NCBI GenBank assembly: GCA_011682595.1
Contig: JAACEH010000044.1
Span: 1-8,689 of the forward strand
Direction of reading: 5' to 3'
Source of the DNA: Anaerolineaceae bacterium
Lineage (GTDB): Bacteria > Planctomycetota > Phycisphaerae > FEN-1346 > JAACEH01
DNA length: 8,689 bases
This document shows positions 5,798-8,689 of this stretch, piece by piece (position 1 is the stretch's first letter; each line of letters begins with the position of its first letter). A model generated the notes under the pieces. It was not told the origin of the DNA. It was given only the letters and a program-made list of their open reading frames with translations, and made no database searches. The position numbers were made by a program, and so were the translations under genes.

Positions 5798-6413
5798 TCT
5801 TGACCACCTTCCAGACACGCCGGGCGACCGTCTCGATCGCTCCGCGGGCATCGACCAACACGTGATGCTTCGGGTCGCTGCGCGAGAGTTCCCGGAATCC
5901 CTTGACCACCTGCCGGTGAAAGGCCAGGGGCTTCTGCTCCATGCGGTCGTGTTCCCGCCGGATGCGCTGGAAACCTTCCGCCGCGGGCAGGTCCAGCAAC
6001 ACGACCAGGTCCGGCCAATAGCCCTGGCAGGCGATCTTGCCGACGCGGACGATTTCGCGGGGGTCCAGCCCGCCGGCGTAGCCCTGGTAGGCCACCGTGC
6101 TGGAGATGAAGCGGTCGCTGACGATGGTCAGTCCCGACTCGATGGCCGGGCGGATCACCCGGCGGACCATCTCGGCCCGGCTGGCCATGTAGAGGAACAT
6201 CTCGGTCCGGGCGTCCATCTCCGGCAGCGAAGCGTCCAGCAGCAGGTCGCGAATCCGTTCGCCGGCCGTCGTGCCGCCGGGGTCGCGGACGCAGGAAGTC
6301 TCCAGCCCCTCGCCCTTCAGCCGCTCGGCCAGCAGACCGACCTGTGTCGACTTGCCGGAGCCCTCGGGACCGTCCAGAACGAGAAAAAAGCCGCGCTTGC
6401 GCCGTCTGGCCAT
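5784..6413 (-). CDS. tmk: thymidylate kinase
   Basis: A complete 209-residue dTMP kinase, which phosphorylates dTMP to dTDP with ATP in the cytoplasm for dTTP supply. Walker A is GPEGSGKST (15-23). The substrate-site motif RDPGGT (43-48) has Asp where most family members have Glu (REPGGT). The DRF motif (100-102) leads into SSTVAYQG, which matches the family's S-T-x-A-Y-Q-G. The lid region contains REHDRMEQKPLAFHRQV. The length is typical (about 200-215). A basic N-terminal extension, ARRRKRG, precedes the first strand. The ATG lies 2 nt after the stop of the lipoyl-protein gene and has no strong ribosome binding site of its own, which suggests translational coupling. The 3' end overlaps holB by 14 nt. 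Confidence 0.97.
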   Translation of the reverse strand: MARRRKRGFFLVLDGPEGSGKSTQVGLLAERLKGEGLETSCVRDPGGTTAGERIRDLLLDASLPEMDARTEMFLYMASRAEMVRRVIRPAIESGLTIVSDRFISSTVAYQGYAGGLDPREIVRVGKIACQGYWPDLVVLLDLPAAEGFQRIRREHDRMEQKPLAFHRQVVKGFRELSRSDPKHHVLVDARGAIETVARRVWKVVKSVVC

Positions 6414-6415
6414 GG

Positions 6416-6664
6416 TCAGTCGCTCGTTTCCAGGATGCAGATCACCTGGCCGACCTCGACCTGGTCGCCCTCGCCGAAGCTATGCTGCTTGATCGTTCCG
6501 GCGGCGGGACTCGGCACGTCGAAGGTCGCCTTGTCGGTCAGCATCTGCAACAGGTTGTCGCCCTCGGTCACCGGGTCGCCGGGATCGACGTACCAGAAAC
6601 TCACCTGGGCCGAGTCGCCGGCCTCCTCGCCGAGCGACGGCAGGGTCACTTTGAATTCAGCCAT
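6416..6664 (-). CDS. free-standing lipoyl-domain carrier protein
   Basis: An 82-residue protein made of a single biotin/lipoyl domain. The ATG has a strong AAGGAG (6672-6677) at a 7-nt gap; an upstream extension of the frame has no such support. Hallmarks are the N-terminal strand EFKVTLPSLGE, the GDPVTEGDNLL turn, and LTDKATFDVPSP with Lys45 in the DKA context typical of lipoylated 2-oxoacid dehydrogenase E2 domains. The symmetric second half is GEGDQVEVGQVICILE. There is no E3-binding or acyltransferase domain. A biotin carrier would have a Met-Lys-Met (AMKM) context, which is absent, and GcvH is longer, so an E2-type lipoyl carrier is the best call. It sits 61 bp after lipA and 2 bp before tmk, in an operon with lipB, lipA and lpd. 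LipB and LipA would modify it and Lpd could oxidise it. The acyl-transfer partner is not in the window. Confidence 0.9.
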   Translation of the reverse strand: MAEFKVTLPSLGEEAGDSAQVSFWYVDPGDPVTEGDNLLQMLTDKATFDVPSPAAGTIKQHSFGEGDQVEVGQVICILETSD

Positions 6665-6671
6665 GGGTCGG

Positions 6672-6677
6672 CTCCTT
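6672..6677 (-). promoter_or_regulatory. ribosome binding site of the lipoyl-protein gene
   Basis: On the minus strand this reads AAGGAG, 7 nt before the ATG at 6664. It decides the start of the short form over the longer open frame that runs into lipA. Confidence 0.75.
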
Positions 6678-6725
6678 CCAGCAATCTTCAGCACCGCGAC
6701 GGCCAGGGAATAACTCGCCGCCACT

Positions 6726-7625
6726 TTACATCGACTCGAACAACGCCTGGGCATTATAACTCGACCGCACGAACGGACCACAGGCAACCGCCAGGAATCC
6801 AAGGGCCCGGGCCGCCGTCTCCAACTCGGCGAACTCCTCCGGCGGAACGAAACGCTTGACCGGGAAGTGGCCGTTGCTGGGGGCCAGGTACTGGCCGACG
6901 GTCAGAACCTGGCAGCCCGAGGCCCGAAGGTCGCCGAGGACGGCGAGCAACTCCTCGCCCGTCTCGCCGCAACCGACCATCAGGCCGCTCTTGGTGTAGA
7001 TGCGCCGTCCCCCGCCCGAGGAGGCCAGCTCCCCGGCCAGCCGCAGAACCTCCAGGCTTCGAGCGTAATCGGCCTGCGGGCGAAGGTCCGCGTAAAGCCG
7101 CGGCACGGTCTCGACGTTGTGGTTGAAAATATCCGGTTCGGCCTTGATGACCTCGGCAATGGCCGCCCGCTGGCCCTGGAAGTCCGGCGTCAGCACCTCG
7201 ACAATCGCCTCGGGCAGCCTCTGGCGGACCGCACTGATCACCCGGGCGAAATGTTCCGCCCCGCCGCGGGGCAGGTCGTCGCGGGTGACGCTGGTGACCA
7301 CCACGTGACGCAGATTCATCCGCGCCGCCGCCTCGGCGACCGCCTGCGGCTCGTCCTCACGCACTGCATCGGCAGCGCCGCTATCGACCGCGCAGAACCG
7401 GCAACTCCGCGTGCAGCGGGATCCGAGGATCATGAATGTGGCCGTGTGGCGGGCGAAACATTCCGGCAGGTTCGGGCAGTGAGCCGCCCGGCAGACCGTC
7501 TCCAGCCCCAGTTCATCGAGGATGGCCCGGGTCTCGGCGACCGCCCCGCCGGGCGGCAGGCGCTTCTTCAGCCAGGGTGGCAGGCGACGCTTGGGCGAGG
7601 ATGTGTTGGCGGATGATTTCTGCAA
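6726..7625 (-). CDS. lipA: lipoyl synthase (radical SAM)
   Basis: A complete 299-residue radical SAM enzyme that inserts two sulfur atoms into protein-bound octanoyl groups to make lipoyl groups. The auxiliary [4Fe-4S] cluster motif C-x4-C-x5-C is at Cys45, Cys50 and Cys56. The SAM-binding cluster motif C-x3-C-x2-C is at Cys71, Cys75 and Cys78 (CTRSCRFC). The C-terminal RSSY, whose Ser ligates the auxiliary cluster, is at 287-290. [10 protein letters not shown] and [12 protein letters not shown] are family signatures. No ATG or GTG is suitably placed. The TTG at 7625 follows GAAGGA (7630-7635) with a 4-nt gap, 10 nt after the lipB stop, and gives the usual N-terminus leading to [10 protein letters not shown] longer frame reaches 7742 but would overlap lipB by more than 100 nt and adds Ser/Arg-rich sequence unlike LipA. 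Confidence 0.97.
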   Translation of the reverse strand: MQKSSANTSSPKRRLPPWLKKRLPPGGAVAETRAILDELGLETVCRAAHCPNLPECFARHTATFMILGSRCTRSCRFCAVDSGAADAVREDEPQAVAEAAARMNLRHVVVTSVTRDDLPRGGAEHFARVISAVRQRLPEAIVEVLTPDFQGQRAAIAEVIKAEPDIFNHNVETVPRLYADLRPQADYARSLEVLRLAGELASSGGGRRIYTKSGLMVGCGETGEELLAVLGDLRASGCQVLTVGQYLAPSNGHFPVKRFVPPEEFAELETAARALGFLAVACGPFVRSSYNAQALFESM

Positions 7626-7635
7626 GTGTTCCTTC

Positions 7636-8334
7636 TCAGATGTCCGAGGCCCGGCCTTCGACGGTTCCCGCGAAGTCGAACCTGCGGACGAATTCCTCGA
7701 CCAGCTTGGCGGCCACATCGTCGATGGCCACCTTGCAGCCAAGAAGTTTCTCCAGGCTGGTCACGCCGCGGTCACGAATGCCGCAGGGCACGATCAACCC
7801 GAAGCGGTCCAACTCCGTGGCCACGTTCAGGGCCAGTCCATGATAGGTCACCCAGCGGGTGATGGCCACGCCGATGGCACAGACCTTCTCCCGGCCCACC
7901 CAGACGCCGGTGTACTGCCGGTCGCGGCGGCCCTCCAGACCCAGGCCGTCCAGCAGCCCCAGCACCGCCTGCTCGATGTCGCGGAGGTAGCGGTGCACGT
8001 CGCGACCGTGGCGGTCCAGGTCCAGCACGGGGTAGGCCACAAGCTGCCCCGGCCCGTGGTAGGTCACGTCGCCGCCGCGCGACGACTCGTGCAGCTCGAT
8101 GCCCAACTCGGCCAGCCGCGCGGCCGAGGCCAGAAGGTTCTTGCGGTCGCCTCCGCGGCCCATCGTGATAACCGGCGGCTGGTGCTCGACCAGCAACAGG
8201 TACTCGACCGGCCGGTCATCATCGCGGGCGGCTTTGACCCGCTCCAGGGCCCTTAACTGCACGTCCAAAGCCGGCCCATAGGCCATCCGCCCAAGGCGAA
8301 CCACCGTGAGGTTGTGCGCTTGCGACGAGGCCAC
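7636..8334 (-). CDS. lipB: lipoyl(octanoyl) transferase
   Basis: A complete 232-residue octanoyltransferase that moves octanoate from acyl carrier protein to the lipoyl-domain lysine, the first step of de novo lipoate synthesis. The signature [12 protein letters not shown] is at 86-97. Catalytic Lys150 ([10 protein letters not shown]) and Cys184 (IVPCGI) are 34 residues apart, the same as Lys135 and Cys169 of E. coli LipB. The start is GTG. Its ribosome binding sequence AAGGCGG overlaps the TAA stop of lpd, with only 4 nt to the start, so translation of the two genes is probably coupled. The slightly longer length compared with the E. coli enzyme (213) lies in the two termini. It is followed 10 nt later by lipA. 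Confidence 0.97.
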   Translation of the reverse strand: MASSQAHNLTVVRLGRMAYGPALDVQLRALERVKAARDDDRPVEYLLLVEHQPPVITMGRGGDRKNLLASAARLAELGIELHESSRGGDVTYHGPGQLVAYPVLDLDRHGRDVHRYLRDIEQAVLGLLDGLGLEGRRDRQYTGVWVGREKVCAIGVAITRWVTYHGLALNVATELDRFGLIVPCGIRDRGVTSLEKLLGCKVAIDDVAAKLVEEFVRRFDFAGTVEGRASDI

Positions 8335-8343
8335 GGGACCGCC

Positions 8344-8689
8344 TTACCCAATCGTGTGCACGGGTTTGCCGAGCCAGAGTTCCGCGGCCTCCAGCACACC
8401 CTCGGAGAAGGTCGGGTGAGCGTGAATCGTCTCGGCGATCTCCTGGACCGTCAATTCATTTTTCATGGCCAGGGCCAGCTCGTGGACCACGTCGGTGGCC
8501 CTCTGCCCGGCGCACAGGGCGCCCAGAATCTCGCCCGTCGTGGCCTCGGCCACCAGCTTGACCATCCCCTCGGTCTCGCCGTAGGCCTGGGCCAGGCCCG
8601 AAGCCCGCAGCGGAAACTTGACGACCCTGACGTCCAGCCCCTGCTCCTTGGCCTGGGCTTCGCTGATGCCGACCATGCCGATTTCCGGG
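8344..8689 (-). CDS. lpd: dihydrolipoamide dehydrogenase, C-terminal part (cut by window edge)
   Basis: Only the last 114 residues are in the window; the FAD and NAD domains and the redox disulfide lie beyond base 8689. This is the E3 dimerisation domain. The visible sequence starts with PEIGMVGISEAQAKEQG, matching the family's PEVAxVGxTE segment, continues through GEILGALCAG and ends with IHAHPTFSEG. His-Pro-Thr with Glu five residues after the His is the active-site His-Glu pair (E. coli Lpd His444 and Glu449). E3 reoxidises dihydrolipoyl groups and passes electrons to NAD+. Other members of this oxidoreductase superfamily (mercuric or glutathione reductases) share the fold, but the lipoate neighbours favour Lpd. 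The stop is 9 nt before lipB and forms part of its ribosome binding site. Confidence 0.93.
   Translation of the reverse strand, partial: PEIGMVGISEAQAKEQGLDVRVVKFPLRASGLAQAYGETEGMVKLVAEATTGEILGALCAGQRATDVVHELALAMKNELTVQEIAETIHAHPTFSEGVLEAAELWLGKPVHTIG

Noticed and set aside
4757..5803. A 348-codon open frame on the plus strand opposite holB, and another at 5862-6713 opposite tmk.
   Set aside because: Both are rich in Gln, Gly, Arg and Leu without any motif, and both lie fully opposite recognisable enzymes.
6665..6725. The 61-bp gap between lipA and the lipoyl-protein gene as a promoter or terminator.
   Set aside because: Apart from the ribosome binding site, no hairpin with a T tract and no -35/-10 pair was found.

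Overview
The window looks like chromosomal housekeeping DNA from a GC-rich Gram-negative-type bacterium. Two lipoproteins with lipobox signals imply a lipoprotein-sorting envelope. The gene neighbourhood, the codon use and the style of the small proteins suggest Planctomycetota, perhaps Phycisphaerae. That placement is an inference from general familiarity, not a database result. No CRISPR array, tRNA, rRNA, transposase or phage gene was seen.

Layout, plus strand (1-4554): a 188-bp leader with a G run is followed by a six-motif TolB-type beta-propeller lipoprotein (189-1367). Next come a second lipoprotein with a TolB-N/CsgG-like alpha/beta core (1382-2146), a 65-residue protein of unknown function (2203-2400) and a XerC/XerD-type tyrosine recombinase with all six catalytic residues (2473-3507). 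After a 144-bp gap with a possible promoter lies a single-pass membrane-anchored protein with two LTxxQ-like motifs (3652-4485). A clear intrinsic terminator (4512-4554) closes this side.

The convergent gap (4486-4690) also holds a 66-bp palindromic element with perfect 6-bp terminal inverted repeats (4560-4625).

Layout, minus strand (8689 down to 4691): a compact operon read in the order lpd (3' part only), lipB, lipA, a free-standing lipoyl-domain protein, tmk, holB. Gaps are 9, 10, 61 and 2 nt, followed by a 14-nt overlap. LipB moves octanoate from acyl carrier protein to a lipoyl domain, LipA inserts the two sulfurs, and Lpd reoxidises the dihydrolipoyl group. The small 82-residue lipoyl protein encoded with them is a ready-made substrate. 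The operon then runs into two DNA-replication genes, thymidylate kinase and the clamp-loader delta' subunit, a pair often found together in bacteria.

The most interesting points are the possible splitting of TolB into two lipoproteins, the solitary lipoyl carrier inside the lipoate operon, and the palindromic element beside the terminator. Nothing here is convincingly a wholly new system; most genes are recognisable core genes.
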